Positions 53,489 through 63,510 of a stretch of DNA of 64,000 bases are shown here, in pieces. This stretch comes from Prevotellamassilia timonensis. GTDB lineage: Bacteria; Bacteroidota; Bacteroidia; Bacteroidales; Bacteroidaceae. Location: contig NZ_LT629844.1 in NCBI RefSeq assembly GCF_900106785.1, positions 350,028-414,027 on the forward strand. Reading direction: 5' to 3'. Position 1 is the stretch's first letter. Each line of letters begins with the position of its first letter. The position numbers and the translations under genes were made by a program. The notes below the pieces were generated by a model, which searched no databases, had not been told where the DNA came from, and saw only the letters and a list, made by a program, of their open reading frames with translations.

Positions 53489-55287
53489 AAATAAGGCATA
53501 TTTTAGCACTCCTTTTCTTTATGTTTTGCACGACCATATTTGCACAGGGGCGTGATTATATAAATGAAATGGAGCAGAACGACTTGCAAATCAGACAGAA
53601 GCCTAACACTGAAGGGCTTCTGTCTGATTATTTGCATTCAGCAAACATTAAGGAAGATACAATTTTTGCAATTCTTTATAGTCCTGCTGAATGTTTTAGA
53701 TGTGAAGCTGCAATTCCTGCATTTTATGATAAACTGAAACGCAATAATCCGAACAACAAGTTATTACTAATAACTGCATATGGGGATTCTAAAACAGCAA
53801 GTTGGTATAATTCTAAAAACAACTATAAGGCTGATTATTACATTTATGATACGAAATCAGTTTATAGCAACATCTTCAGTTTCAACTCTGAAGGAATGTA
53901 CGGATTGTATATACTCAAATTAGTTCCAAAAGAAGGCGTGTTCGTCACAGGTGGACAATATACGGTCTTAGGGGCAGAGTTTGTGAAGCAGTTGGTACTT
54001 TGTAAAAAGAGAATTGCTCCTCACATGTATGAATTGGATAAGAAAGACTCATATAAAGAGGTGTCAGACCAGATTGCGATGATAAATGTTCCTATGCCGA
54101 AATGGAAACAAACGGACATTGAGGTCAACACGAAAGATGGAGTAGAAATATCATCAATATATGATATTCCCAAAATAGAGAATGGACACCTTTTTTTTAA
54201 CGACATGCTGAACAATGGTATAATGCTGTTTAATAAAGAAAATGGTTTGTTTAAATTCAAGCGACTCTTCCAAGCAGACGAAGCGGAGAAAAAGAAATTT
54301 GTTTCCGTGCCAGATAAGGATTTCAGAAACTTAGTAAAACAAGGACAAGTCTTTTACATAGCATTGTCTGCAAATATGTTGGACTCTTCTCATATCGGAA
54401 TTTCCTATTCCCTGCCAAAGATTCTTCGAGAAAAAGTAGGCAACGAATGGAACTTTAGCTTTTACAATGCCCCTGCTGTCTTGATACGAGACATCAACAA
54501 TTATACGTCAGGCAAGATGATTTCACCAGATTTCGATTTGGAACATTCCAAGTATTTCTATCTTCACTTTGTGTTCGACTTGTTCAATAACAAATTATGG
54601 ACAGGAAGCGAAAAGTTGACATGGCCTATGGATGGATTTGAGAAAGAGGATATTGTAGGACAGAAAGATTTAGACCCTTTTAATGGCAGCTTTTATAAGA
54701 CCTTCAATCCAATAATAGCTTCTTTTCGTATCAATGACGGAAAGTGTGATGGACATTACGGCAAATTAGAGCGTATTCAAGAAAATAGCAGAACAGGCTA
54801 TTATTATCTTAATAATGTATTCGCACATGAAGGAAAAACTTTCTTGTATGGAAATGGTTACACAGGAAAACTGTATGTGACAGATAGCCTTCATCTTGAC
54901 AAATATAAGGTTTACATGGTGTTTGACACAGATACAGTTCCTATGATTGCACCAGACTCCACAAAATTTTATACGCATGAATATGGAAATCTGTATAGTT
55001 CTTACTTCACAAAGTGCATCACAACTGTAAAAATGGATAAAAGGAACATCTATTGTCTTTTAAAGCATGGTATGCCAAGGACAGACAACTTCCAAAAGGA
55101 CAGATATTCCTTTGTCATCGTAAATAGAAAAAATGGGAAGACCAAGGAATATCCACTTCCGTCTGTAGCTCCTACAGAATACAAATGTTTAGGATATGGA
55201 ATAAATGCGCAAGAAAAGCATTTCAACCCATTTATGTTTGTCAAGAAAGAAGATGGTAAGTACATAATAAGGATGTTGGAAATCTAA
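53485..55287 (+). CDS. Secreted thioredoxin-like + beta-propeller-like protein
   Basis: A 600-residue protein with a signal peptide (IRHILALLFFMFCTTIFA). Residues about 55-160 look thioredoxin-like (TIFAILYSPAECFRCEAAIP, with a C-x-x-C after the first strand; KLLLITAYGDSKTASW). The remainder has many Trp/Tyr/Phe strands (ENGHLFFNDMLNNGIMLFNK; FVIVNRKNGKTKEYPLPSV), like a six-bladed propeller. Periplasmic redox or binding role inferred. Followed by a strong terminator. Confidence 0.7.
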   Translation: MKIRHILALLFFMFCTTIFAQGRDYINEMEQNDLQIRQKPNTEGLLSDYLHSANIKEDTIFAILYSPAECFRCEAAIPAFYDKLKRNNPNNKLLLITAYGDSKTASWYNSKNNYKADYYIYDTKSVYSNIFSFNSEGMYGLYILKLVPKEGVFVTGGQYTVLGAEFVKQLVLCKKRIAPHMYELDKKDSYKEVSDQIAMINVPMPKWKQTDIEVNTKDGVEISSIYDIPKIENGHLFFNDMLNNGIMLFNKENGLFKFKRLFQADEAEKKKFVSVPDKDFRNLVKQGQVFYIALSANMLDSSHIGISYSLPKILREKVGNEWNFSFYNAPAVLIRDINNYTSGKMISPDFDLEHSKYFYLHFVFDLFNNKLWTGSEKLTWPMDGFEKEDIVGQKDLDPFNGSFYKTFNPIIASFRINDGKCDGHYGKLERIQENSRTGYYYLNNVFAHEGKTFLYGNGYTGKLYVTDSLHLDKYKVYMVFDTDTVPMIAPDSTKFYTHEYGNLYSSYFTKCITTVKMDKRNIYCLLKHGMPRTDNFQKDRYSFVIVNRKNGKTKEYPLPSVAPTEYKCLGYGINAQEKHFNPFMFVKKEDGKYIIRMLEI

Positions 55288-55316
55288 GCGTCATTATCGT
55301 GTGGATATTTTTTATC

Positions 55317-55362
55317 AATAAAGCCGTATCTCGCCCCAAACAAGTCTTGATACGGCTTTATT
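55317..55362. terminator. Bidirectional terminator
   Basis: Perfect 14-bp inverted repeat AATAAAGCCGTATC / GATACGGCTTTATT around an 18-base loop, between the convergent thioredoxin-like and lipoprotein genes. Confidence 0.8.
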
Positions 55363-55379
55363 CTATTTAATTCATAGGA

Positions 55380-55994
55380 TTATGACAAATAATAGAAATC
55401 TATAAGTGTAAGTGTTTGCATCCGTATCACGGAATGAATATCCATTGTAGGATATTTTTTCCTGTAATCGTCTGTCAAGTCTTCATATAAGTACCATTGA
55501 GTTCTTTTGCCCTCTTGGCTGATAGAAAAAGCAACATCATATTGAGCAATTATAGTGTCTTTTTTATCCGTCATTAAATGAAATGTCCAATGTTCATAAC
55601 TTGGAAGAGTCTTTTGGTCTGTTTTGATAAAGCTATATTTTTCAGACAATTCTATGGAGGAAGTTGTTTCTATATAGGCTTTCCACTGTTCTTCTCTTGC
55701 ACTATTGAGGAGTGAAACAGTTCTTTCAGCCGACAAAGCAGACGACAATTTCCTCATGTAAAAATAGTAAACATCAGATGGCAAAGCAGGAGGATTGTCT
55801 TCTAATTCCTTTTTTATCTTTTCTGCATTAAAAGGTGCATCGACATAAACCTCAGTTTTCACAGACCAATAACTCTCAGATACATAGGGAGTAAATTTCG
55901 GTTGGTCAGGAACCTCATCATTCACCTTGTCACAAGCTGTTATCGTGTAAACACACAATAAGCATAATATATATTTTAGAAAAATACGTTCCAT
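55380..55994 (-). CDS. Hypothetical lipoprotein
   Basis: A 204-residue protein with a lipoprotein signal (FLKYILCLLCVYTITACDK; lipobox ITAC). The mature part is mixed alpha/beta (DVYYFYMRKLSSALSAERTV, SYEHWTFHLMTDKKDTIIAQ). No family is recognised. It is convergent with the thioredoxin-like gene and may sense or bind the same substrate; that is speculation. Confidence 0.7.
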   Translation of the reverse strand: MERIFLKYILCLLCVYTITACDKVNDEVPDQPKFTPYVSESYWSVKTEVYVDAPFNAEKIKKELEDNPPALPSDVYYFYMRKLSSALSAERTVSLLNSAREEQWKAYIETTSSIELSEKYSFIKTDQKTLPSYEHWTFHLMTDKKDTIIAQYDVAFSISQEGKRTQWYLYEDLTDDYRKKYPTMDIHSVIRMQTLTLIDFYYLS

Positions 55995-56375
55995 ATTCGA
56001 CTCAGACTAAAAGATATTTTGAATTTGGTTACAAATTTACAAAAAAAATCATAAACATGAATTTTTAAAGTCGCATTGTAAGGAAGCAAAATGCTTTTTA
56101 ACACTTTCCATGTTTATAATGCCGAATATGAAACTTGTAAGCACTTAATAAGATGGCAACTTTGCTTTTGTGAAGAACAATTATGTTCTTTTCAAAATTT
56201 AATAATCTATAAAAACAAAGCAAAATACATTGCTTTTCATATTTTTGATTTATCTTTGCACTTGTAATTGAAGCGTTCTTTGTATATCGCAAAGTTGTAA
56301 AAGATAAAGAAGATTGCTCGTTTCTAAATCGTTAGCAGTTACATTATTTAAAGTGTTTAACTCGCTGATATTCAA
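55995..56375. other. AT-rich intergenic region at truncated integrase
   Basis: No credible gene; a 64-codon frame at 56,098-56,292 (minus) has no support. A plus-strand TATCTTTG element lies at 56,251-56,258 with nothing obvious to transcribe, so this may be the remnant of an element that cut off the integrase. Confidence 0.4.
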
Positions 56376-58451
56376 TCAATAAAAGATTTTATTGTGACTC
56401 GAGACATGGTAGGTCACATGTTTGCTGATACCTGCCGCACGGCTCCATTCCGGGATGCAGTCGTAGTTCTTGCTTGGCAGTGTTGGAAACACCTTGTCCT
56501 CGTCACTCGCAGATCCACGCTCAGGCATCCAACGAAGGGCTTGCTTGTTAAGAGGAAGATAGAGAGGCTGCTTGGTCTTGTACTGCAATATCTCAACTCG
56601 TGTCTTGTCACCCTCGGTGATGATGTTCTTCCACTTCAAACTCTTCACGTCACTGATACGGAGTCCGCAGAAGCATGAAAACAGGAACGCCGCCTTGATA
56701 TCCTCACGCTTGCAAGGGGTGTCAATCAGTCTCTTCACCTCGTCAACGGTCAGGTACTCTCGCTTGGTACCGCCACCTTTCAGAACATCCATGCGAAGAC
56801 GCAATACGGGATTGTCGTCCATTATCTCTTCCTCAATAGCCATGTTGAAGGCTGCTTTGAGGCATTTGAGATAGTTCATCACCGTGGACTTGGACGGATG
56901 GGTGTGCTTGTAGGTGATATAGTCGTTCAACAAGAACACCATGAAACCATTGCAGTATTCCTTGGTCATCTCTGCGAGTGTCACGTTTGGCGAGTGTTCT
57001 CTCACTGCATTCAGCACGCTGTTCACCCAGTTTCGGGCAGATTGTCTTCCTCGCTCCACTTGTGCGTCACGGAATATCTCCAACCAATCCACAAGTCGCA
57101 TTTTGATTCTCGACTTGTCTTTGAGCCCTGCGATACCGTTAGTGATGCTCATGATGCGTTGTGCCTTGATGGCATAGACTGCTTGCATCGTCTGCTTGTT
57201 CTGCTCCCTGGCAGCTGCGTCAACCTCTGGTATGAGATAAAGGCGCAGATAATCATAGGTACGGCGACCGTTGACATTGATGGATAGATAGACCGACTTG
57301 TTGCCGTTGGCAAGTTCCTTGAAGCGGATTCTCACAGGCTCCTTGGTCTTGGAATTTCTCTTGCGCTCAGTCTCTGCAACGGCAATCTCTGTCTTCACCT
57401 TCTTAGTGGCAAGATACTCCTTGTATTTGTCCACGTTGGCATCTGGATCTTCTCCATGCGGCTTGTAGCCTCTTCTGCCGACACGCTTCTCAAAGGTTCC
57501 GTCCTTCAATGCCTTCATGCGTTCCTTGGCCTTTTTCTCAGCTTCTTTCCAGATTTCCTTGTGTTTCTCCTCGCTGTCATCCTTACGAAGATAAAGACCA
57601 ACTGACTCATAGGCACGTTGTCCCTTACCATAATATATATCAAGGAAGAGGGAACGGTCTCCATTGCGCATCTTGCGACTACGGACTATCACAGAACTGG
57701 TGTATTCCTCAACTTTCTCCACTTGGTTCAGCTCGTCAGAAGGATCCGTGAAAGTTTCTCCATTGACAACCTCTCGCATCTTGCGTTCTTTCAGACGCTC
57801 TGCGGTTTCCATGACCAAGGCATTATTCTGCTTGTCAGCCTCGGTAATCTCTGGGTTGATATAGAGCTTCAGAAACTCGTACTTGCGCTCACCATTATAA
57901 TATATGTCGAAGTAGAGCGACTTGCTGCCGTTGGCAAGGTCCTTGAAACGAAGAGTGACAGCTTCACGCTTGTTGGGTCTGCCTCTATGTTTTTTGATTG
58001 TTCCATCTATGGCTCTGTCCTCACCGTCATCGTCAATAAACTTCCATTGGTGTCCTTCTCTGCCAGAAACGGCTCCAACGACTTCGTTTACCTCACTTTC
58101 CTTTCCCTTGACACTTTTGCCAGTTTTAGCAGTATTGCCATTCTCCTTCTTACTTAAACGTGCGGTCTTCTTGCTTGAAGTTGTTGTAGAAGCAGGATGC
58201 TCCAAGGAAGCCTTCACTGTTTCCAACTTTCCCGACAGGATTTCTTGCACTCGTTGGTTCTTGATAGCTTCTGCCTTCTGCAAGGTCTCGGCATTGACTG
58301 CCTTAGCCTTGTCATCGTCCTCGGGAAGCAGATAAAGCTTCAAGAACTCATACGACCTCTTTCCACTTTTGTAAGTGTCGAGATAAATCGACTTTGTGCC
58401 ATTCGCCAAATCCTTGTAGCGTATGCGCACAGGTTCATTGTTACTTCTCAT
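56376..58451 (-). pseudogene. Tyrosine recombinase with four arm-binding domains, C-terminus lost
   Basis: 691 codons remain. Four related arm DNA-binding domains lie at residues about 7-67, 164-228, 253-315 and 372-436, each with a pattern like RFKDLANGSKSLYFDIY, then a SAM-like core-binding domain (445-545) and the start of the catalytic domain with the first Arg (CFCGLRISD, R598) and Lys region. The HxxRH box is broken (YHVSSHNKIFY then stop), and the LGH block and catalytic Tyr are absent. So it cannot recombine. The break point is near 56,398. Confidence 0.85.
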
Positions 58452-58865
58452 GTTACTTTGTTATTTATTCTACTTATTGTCATTTTGCGAGATTTGTTAC
58501 TCGCGGTGCAAAGATACGAAAAATAATTGGATTTGTTACCCAAAATAAGAACCAATTACGAACCATTAACTATGATAAATAATAAAATTAAATGGCAAAG
58601 TAACAAACAAATAACAAAATACATACTTTATTAAATACTTGCTATATGCTGTATATATTGGTATTTACGCGCGATTTCTTATCATTTTGATTGTTGCATG
58701 AGATTTGACGTTGTATTGGCGTTGCTCGTTTCGGACGAACAGGGCAATGCGAAGGCCTTAACAAGTGGAACGAGTGACAGGACTGGCTCCACGTTTTCAT
58801 GTATATATACCAACCATTTGTTAATCATGCCAATATGGTAGCCGTTGGCAAAAAGAATAGTTGGT
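58452..58865. other. Intergenic region between integrase and hxs operon
   Basis: No credible gene. A TATCTTTG promoter element for the integrase is at 58,509-58,516 on the minus strand. The hxs operon promoter should lie in the right half, but no clear TAnnTTTG match is seen there. Confidence 0.45.
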
Positions 58866-59192
58866 ATGAGCTGTATAAAAGTTCCAATTACAAAGACAGA
58901 CAAAGGTGGTTTTCAAGTAATCATTGACTTGAATTTATATAGTGAAAAGGCTATAACTGCTACTATTTACAGATATACAGACAAGTACTTTGTTTATCAG
59001 AACACAATGCCAAGTAATGATAAACAGGTTTGTGTGATTTTTGAATCAAAAGAAGGTGTACTTGACGAGAATATCGTTAAGCAATTCTGCAATGACTTAA
59101 TTGACCAACAACTTCGTGAAATTACAACGGAGAAGTATGGACATATTCGTGATCTGATAGTAGAGGAAGCTTTTAAACCTGTATCAAGATGA
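58866..59192 (+). CDS. hxsD: His-Xaa-Ser system protein HxsD
   Basis: A 108-residue protein starting MSCIKVPITKTDKGGFQVII, with AITATIYRYTDKYFVYQN and a C-terminal QQLREITTEKYGHIRDLIVE segment, as in HxsD. ATG at 58,866 is preferred over a TTG 21 bases upstream. Small partner protein of the radical SAM maturases, possibly the precursor-recognition subunit. Its stop overlaps the hxsA ATG. Confidence 0.85.
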   Translation: MSCIKVPITKTDKGGFQVIIDLNLYSEKAITATIYRYTDKYFVYQNTMPSNDKQVCVIFESKEGVLDENIVKQFCNDLIDQQLREITTEKYGHIRDLIVEEAFKPVSR

Positions 59193-59761
59193 GATTCCTG
59201 TTCGTATTAGTTTCATGTCTGTTAGCATATATTCCTATTTTTGGAAAAAATAATTCAAGGGTGTATAAAGCAAGCAAGGGAAATTTCAACCAGTCTTTGT
59301 TGGTCCTACATAAAACAACACCAATAAATATTGGTAGGACGCATAATGCTCATAGTTCACATATGGCTCACGCTTCGCATTCTTCACATTTTTCTAGTCA
59401 ACATATTTCACATTATTCGTCAACCATAAACAACTATGCAAAAGTTGAGGTTAAGGGGGAAAGGGAAATAAATAATGTTGATTTGAAAAAGTTAAAGCAG
59501 ATTGTGTCTGAAGGCAGTGGTCTTTCATGTAAGAATATCCGTATACAGTATTGTTACTTGAAGACTTTCCAGAATGTGGGAGTAGAACAGAAATGCTATA
59601 TAATAACAATTGATTTCGGTACAAATGTTTATAAGTACTATGTCTATGGAAAAATGAAATACTTTTTTCTTTTACAAAACGGATTAAGTGTCTATGATAC
59701 TTCAAAAAAAATATCAGATATAATATGGTTAGAAAGAATAGTTAAAATCTTACAGAAATGA
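59189..59761 (+). CDS. hxsA: His-Xaa-Ser repeat precursor HxsA
   Basis: A 190-residue protein with a hydrophobic signal-like N-terminus (RFLFVLVSCLLAYIPIFGK) and, at residues 52-78, consecutive His-led triplets: HNA HSS HMA HAS HSS HFS, then HIS HYS. This is the defining repeat of HxsA, the peptide substrate of two radical SAM enzymes. The C-terminal 110 residues form a separate folded part. It overlaps both hxsD and hxsB by four bases, so all are made together. Confidence 0.9.
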   Translation: MRFLFVLVSCLLAYIPIFGKNNSRVYKASKGNFNQSLLVLHKTTPINIGRTHNAHSSHMAHASHSSHFSSQHISHYSSTINNYAKVEVKGEREINNVDLKKLKQIVSEGSGLSCKNIRIQYCYLKTFQNVGVEQKCYIITIDFGTNVYKYYVYGKMKYFFLLQNGLSVYDTSKKISDIIWLERIVKILQK

Positions 59762-61182
59762 AATATCAGTTACTTCCATTCCGCTTCGCTCGATTTAACG
59801 AAGGAGAATATCTTCTATCGAATGATGTTGGAGAATACATATTCCTAAAGAATGACGATTTCCATAAATTTGTCAATGGAGAACTTGACCCTACAAGTGA
59901 CTTGTTCTATGACATTGAGTCAAAGCAGATAGGCACAACAGACAATGTTGAAGATGTTGTAAGAATGCTTGCAACAAAATTCCGCACAAAGAAGAGTATC
60001 TTAGAGGATTTCACTTCTTTGCACATGGTTGTGCCAACTTTGCGTTGTAATTCAAGCTGCATTTATTGTCAGGTAAAAAGACATGAAAGTACAGACCATT
60101 CTGCCGATATGACGAAGAAAACAGCAAAGAATATTGTCAAAACTATCTTCATGTCCCCTTCTCCATGTATCAAGATTGAGTTCCAGGGTGGTGACCCGTC
60201 AACCGATTTTGAAATGGTGAAGTATATCATAGAAGAAGCTGAATGGCAAAACTTATTCAAGAAACGTGAATTAGAATTTGTCATCTGCACCAATATAACT
60301 TTGCTCAATGAGAAGATGGTCAAGTACCTAAAGAAGCATAATTGTATGATTTCTACATCTTTGGATGGCCCAAAGGATTTGCATGATGCTAACAGACCCC
60401 TACAAGATAAGAATCTTGACCACCACGCTATCTTTGAGAAAAATCTACAGATGATTCGTTGCATTTGGGGCGATGATGAATGTGCATCCGCTTTAATGAC
60501 AACTTCAAAGTATAGCCTTGGAAGATTCAAGGAGATCATTGATGAATACATCAGATTAGGTTTCCATAATATCTTTCTAAGGGCATTGAACCCTTATGGC
60601 TTTGCAAAACAGCATAAGGACAAGATAGCCTATCCGATAGAAGATTTTATAAAAAACTACAAAGAGGGGTTGGACTATATCATAGAACTCAACAAGAAAG
60701 GAACATTCTTTGTAGAAGGGTATGCAGCCTTGCTTCTGCGTAGGATTCTCACACCTTTTGCTACAGGGTTCGTAGACTTGCAATCTCCTGCAGGGGTTGG
60801 TATAGCTGGAGCTATATATGATTATGATGGCAGTGTGTATGTTGCCGATGAAGGAAGAATGATGGCTCGTTTCAAGAACTATTATTTCAGACTTGGCAAT
60901 GTGAACGAAGATTCATATCAAAGCATGTTCAATGGAGAAAAGTTGCATGAGATTATAAGCAATGCTTGCAATGAATGTTTGCCCGAGTGCGCAGAATGCG
61001 TATTCCAACCTTATTGTGGTGCTGACCCTGTAAGAAACATGTCGGAACAGGGTGATATGGTTGGTCATCGTCCTACAAACGAAATGTGCAAGAAAAACAA
61101 AGCAATCATGCATTATCTTTTTGAACTTCTCAAAAAGCATGACCCAGAGATAAACAGAATATTTTGGTCTTGGATAAAATAG
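59758..61182 (+). CDS. hxsB: Radical SAM maturase HxsB
   Basis: A 474-residue enzyme. The radical SAM cluster motif C97-x3-C101-x2-C104 is in LRCNSSCIYCQVKRHE; FQGGDPSTDFEMVKYII is the SAM-binding GGE-like strand (here GGDP). A C-terminal Cys-rich extension (NECLPECAECVFQPYCG ... EMCKKNK) probably binds extra Fe-S clusters, as in SPASM-type maturases. Known for the HxsB family; expected to modify the His-Xaa-Ser repeats. Confidence 0.92.
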   Translation: MKYQLLPFRFARFNEGEYLLSNDVGEYIFLKNDDFHKFVNGELDPTSDLFYDIESKQIGTTDNVEDVVRMLATKFRTKKSILEDFTSLHMVVPTLRCNSSCIYCQVKRHESTDHSADMTKKTAKNIVKTIFMSPSPCIKIEFQGGDPSTDFEMVKYIIEEAEWQNLFKKRELEFVICTNITLLNEKMVKYLKKHNCMISTSLDGPKDLHDANRPLQDKNLDHHAIFEKNLQMIRCIWGDDECASALMTTSKYSLGRFKEIIDEYIRLGFHNIFLRALNPYGFAKQHKDKIAYPIEDFIKNYKEGLDYIIELNKKGTFFVEGYAALLLRRILTPFATGFVDLQSPAGVGIAGAIYDYDGSVYVADEGRMMARFKNYYFRLGNVNEDSYQSMFNGEKLHEIISNACNECLPECAECVFQPYCGADPVRNMSEQGDMVGHRPTNEMCKKNKAIMHYLFELLKKHDPEINRIFWSWIK

Positions 61183-61188
61183 TGAGAT

Positions 61189-62301
61189 ATGAAACAAGTA
61201 AAATCGATATACAACTCAAATTCACAAGAACTTCTTGGGAAAGTAACATTGAATGATAAGAATATATTCAATCGCTCAACATATATCCTTGTAACCAACG
61301 AAAAGAAATTGCCCAAAGGTTATAAGGCTGTTATTTCGACACACGATTTATCTGGTGATACTTCTACGCCATATGTCAAAGTTGACAACATTTCAGCCTT
61401 TAATGATGGTGATGTCATAAATATCACAACAGATGGAGAGATATGCTTCCTTTATGAAATCAGCTCTACATCCAATGTTGTTTTTGCAACAGCTCGTTGT
61501 AATCATCGTTGCATTATGTGCCCCCAACCTCCAGTGTTGCAGGAAAAAGACAGGACAGACTTTAATCTGAATTTGATAAAATTGTTCGACAAAGGAGCAC
61601 AAGAAGTCGGCATTACTGGTGGCGAACCAACAATGATTGGTGACAAATTGTTTGATATTATACGCCAAATAAAGAAATCATGTCCAAAAGCAGCCATAAG
61701 CATTTTGTCCAACGGAGTAAAATTCGCAGATATAAACTATGCGGCAAAATTGGCGGCTTGCAACCATCATGATTTACAAATAGACATTCCGATATTTTCG
61801 GACATTGCCTCTATCCATAATCATATTGTCGGAGCCAAGACCTTTTACAAGACAGTACAAGGCTTATATAATTTAGCACAATTTGGGCAACAGATAGGTT
61901 TAAGAGTGGTTATCCACAAACAGACCTATAAGAGGTTGCCGCAGTTGGCAGATTATATATATCATAATTTCCCATTTGTCACACAAGTCGCCTTTATGCA
62001 GATGGAAACTACAGGCTTGGCAGAAACTAACCTAAAAGATTTGTGGATAGATCCATACGACTATAACAAAGAGCTAAAAGAAGCTGTGCTTCTATTGAAC
62101 AACAGGGATATTACTACCTATGTCTATAATGCTCAATTATGTGTACTGCCGCCCGAATTACGCCCATTCGCAAAGCAATCAATCAGCGAATGGAAAGATG
62201 TTTATCTTCCTGTTTGTGATGGATGTGTACTTAAAGGTGAATGTGGAGGTTTCTTCTCGACAAACAACAATAACATAAGTACGCATATCCACAAAATTTA
62301 A
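61189..62301 (+). CDS. hxsC: Radical SAM maturase HxsC
   Basis: A 370-residue enzyme with a ~95-residue N-terminal domain, the cluster motif C104-x3-C108-x2-C111 in ARCNHRCIMCPQPP, EVGITGGEPTMIGDKLFDII, and a C-terminal VCDGCVLKGECGGFF Cys group. Matches HxsC. It starts 6 bases after hxsB. The stop is followed by an 65-base gap and then a gene start that is cut by an IS. Confidence 0.92.
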   Translation: MKQVKSIYNSNSQELLGKVTLNDKNIFNRSTYILVTNEKKLPKGYKAVISTHDLSGDTSTPYVKVDNISAFNDGDVINITTDGEICFLYEISSTSNVVFATARCNHRCIMCPQPPVLQEKDRTDFNLNLIKLFDKGAQEVGITGGEPTMIGDKLFDIIRQIKKSCPKAAISILSNGVKFADINYAAKLAACNHHDLQIDIPIFSDIASIHNHIVGAKTFYKTVQGLYNLAQFGQQIGLRVVIHKQTYKRLPQLADYIYHNFPFVTQVAFMQMETTGLAETNLKDLWIDPYDYNKELKEAVLLLNNRDITTYVYNAQLCVLPPELRPFAKQSISEWKDVYLPVCDGCVLKGECGGFFSTNNNNISTHIHKI

Positions 62302-62366
62302 TGTACAGATTCATGTACAGAGTGAATTGTTAACTATATTGTCAAACTTTAAAAACGGAGGTATCA

Positions 62367-62381
62367 ATGAAGAGACTAATG
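62367..62381 (+). pseudogene. 5' end of a gene disrupted by IS copy 3
   Basis: ATG AAG AGA CTA ATG lies 10 bases after a purine-rich AAAACGGAGG; the IS begins immediately afterwards. Without the IS this would be the next gene of the hxs operon. Its identity is unknown; MKRLM is compatible with the start of a signal peptide. Confidence 0.5.
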
Positions 62382-62421
62382 GGCGCACCCGACAAACCCT
62401 GTGGAGTAGGCCGTGCAGATG

Positions 62422-63510
62422 CTAACCCAAAACTGTTGCTAAACGATACATGAAGAATGGTATGTCTATGACTCCTTTTACTTGTGCACGAAAGCATTTG
62501 ATCTTTGAGTTCAACGATTCAGCTGAAGCGTTAGTCTTACGTCCGTCAAAGTAGTTCAGGATTTCATCCTCATAGAATCTGATGGTATCGCGTACGGACT
62601 TGATTTCACGCAGAGTGCAGGAAGCCACTTTCTCATACCACCCCTTGAAATTCTGTTTGGCAGTCTCCTTTGTGAGTTTCTTGTTTCTGAATATGGCTCT
62701 AAGGGAGTTGATCAGATTGTATGCTTCTTCAAGTTTTGGGTAGAGTGCGAAAAGTATCTTCGCACGCTTTTTCTGCGTTGCGCTCCACTTCTCTCGGCTC
62801 ATGGACAATTGCTTGCGACATCGTGTCTGTGCCTCTACAAGAGTCTCGCCATTTTCAAGCCTTTTGGGTTCAAAGCGAGTGTTCAGCCTCATAGGCTTTC
62901 TTCCGCGCTTGCTCTTCTTCCAGTTCTTCCCATGCCTTTTCCTCATTCGCTCGCGGTAAGCCTTTCTCTGCGCTGCCAGATTTTCGAGGTATTTGCGAAA
63001 CTCTGCCTTCTGTCTGTTCGCCTCCTTTACGGCTTTTCGTTTCAGGCGCAGGCGTATCTCTTCGCAGCCCTCTCCACCGCGTTTTACGACATGGAAGCAG
63101 TCACGTATGACTGTGGCTTTAGGGAATGCCTCTCGGGCTATGACACGCATGCAATCTGAGAGATCCATCGTGATATTCTCAACCATTTCACGCTTATCTG
63201 CAGGTAGTTGCATGAGAACCTTCAGTACGTCAGCAGGATTCGTTCCCTTGACTACTGCTATGATTGCACCCTTGCGACCATGGGCATCCTTGTTGTGAAC
63301 GATAGTGTACAGTTCGCCCTGGAGGGAGGTCTCGTCTATGCCTTGCTCCTTACCTACGTTTTGCGGAATAAGAATCCACTTGGATGCGTGATCCTTCTGC
63401 TCCCACGTCTCGAAGTTACTCAGGGCGTCCTTGTATCTTTTGGCAAACGTGGAGCTGTTAATCATGTACGTATAACCAATCTGACGAGCGGTTATCGTCT
63501 CAGAGTCCAT
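62422..63510 (-). CDS. ISL3-type DDE transposase (orfB), copy 3
   Basis: Identical to the 362-residue orfB of copies 1 and 2, with intact catalytic blocks. Confidence 0.9.
   Translation of the reverse strand: MDSETITARQIGYTYMINSSTFAKRYKDALSNFETWEQKDHASKWILIPQNVGKEQGIDETSLQGELYTIVHNKDAHGRKGAIIAVVKGTNPADVLKVLMQLPADKREMVENITMDLSDCMRVIAREAFPKATVIRDCFHVVKRGGEGCEEIRLRLKRKAVKEANRQKAEFRKYLENLAAQRKAYRERMRKRHGKNWKKSKRGRKPMRLNTRFEPKRLENGETLVEAQTRCRKQLSMSREKWSATQKKRAKILFALYPKLEEAYNLINSLRAIFRNKKLTKETAKQNFKGWYEKVASCTLREIKSVRDTIRFYEDEILNYFDGRKTNASAESLNSKIKCFRAQVKGVIDIPFFMYRLATVLG

Noticed and set aside
56098..56292. 64-codon frame between lipoprotein and integrase
   Set aside because: AT-rich, no domain, no promoter in the right direction; likely chance.
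44818..58451. Idea that the integrase fragment at 44.8 kb is the missing end of the four-arm integrase
   Set aside because: Both pieces contain their own version of the HxxR box and the sequences differ (HCLRH versus YHVSSH), so they do not join cleanly.
58682..58903. 73-codon minus-strand frame overlapping hxsD
   Set aside because: Overlaps the start of hxsD on the opposite strand and has no recognisable features.
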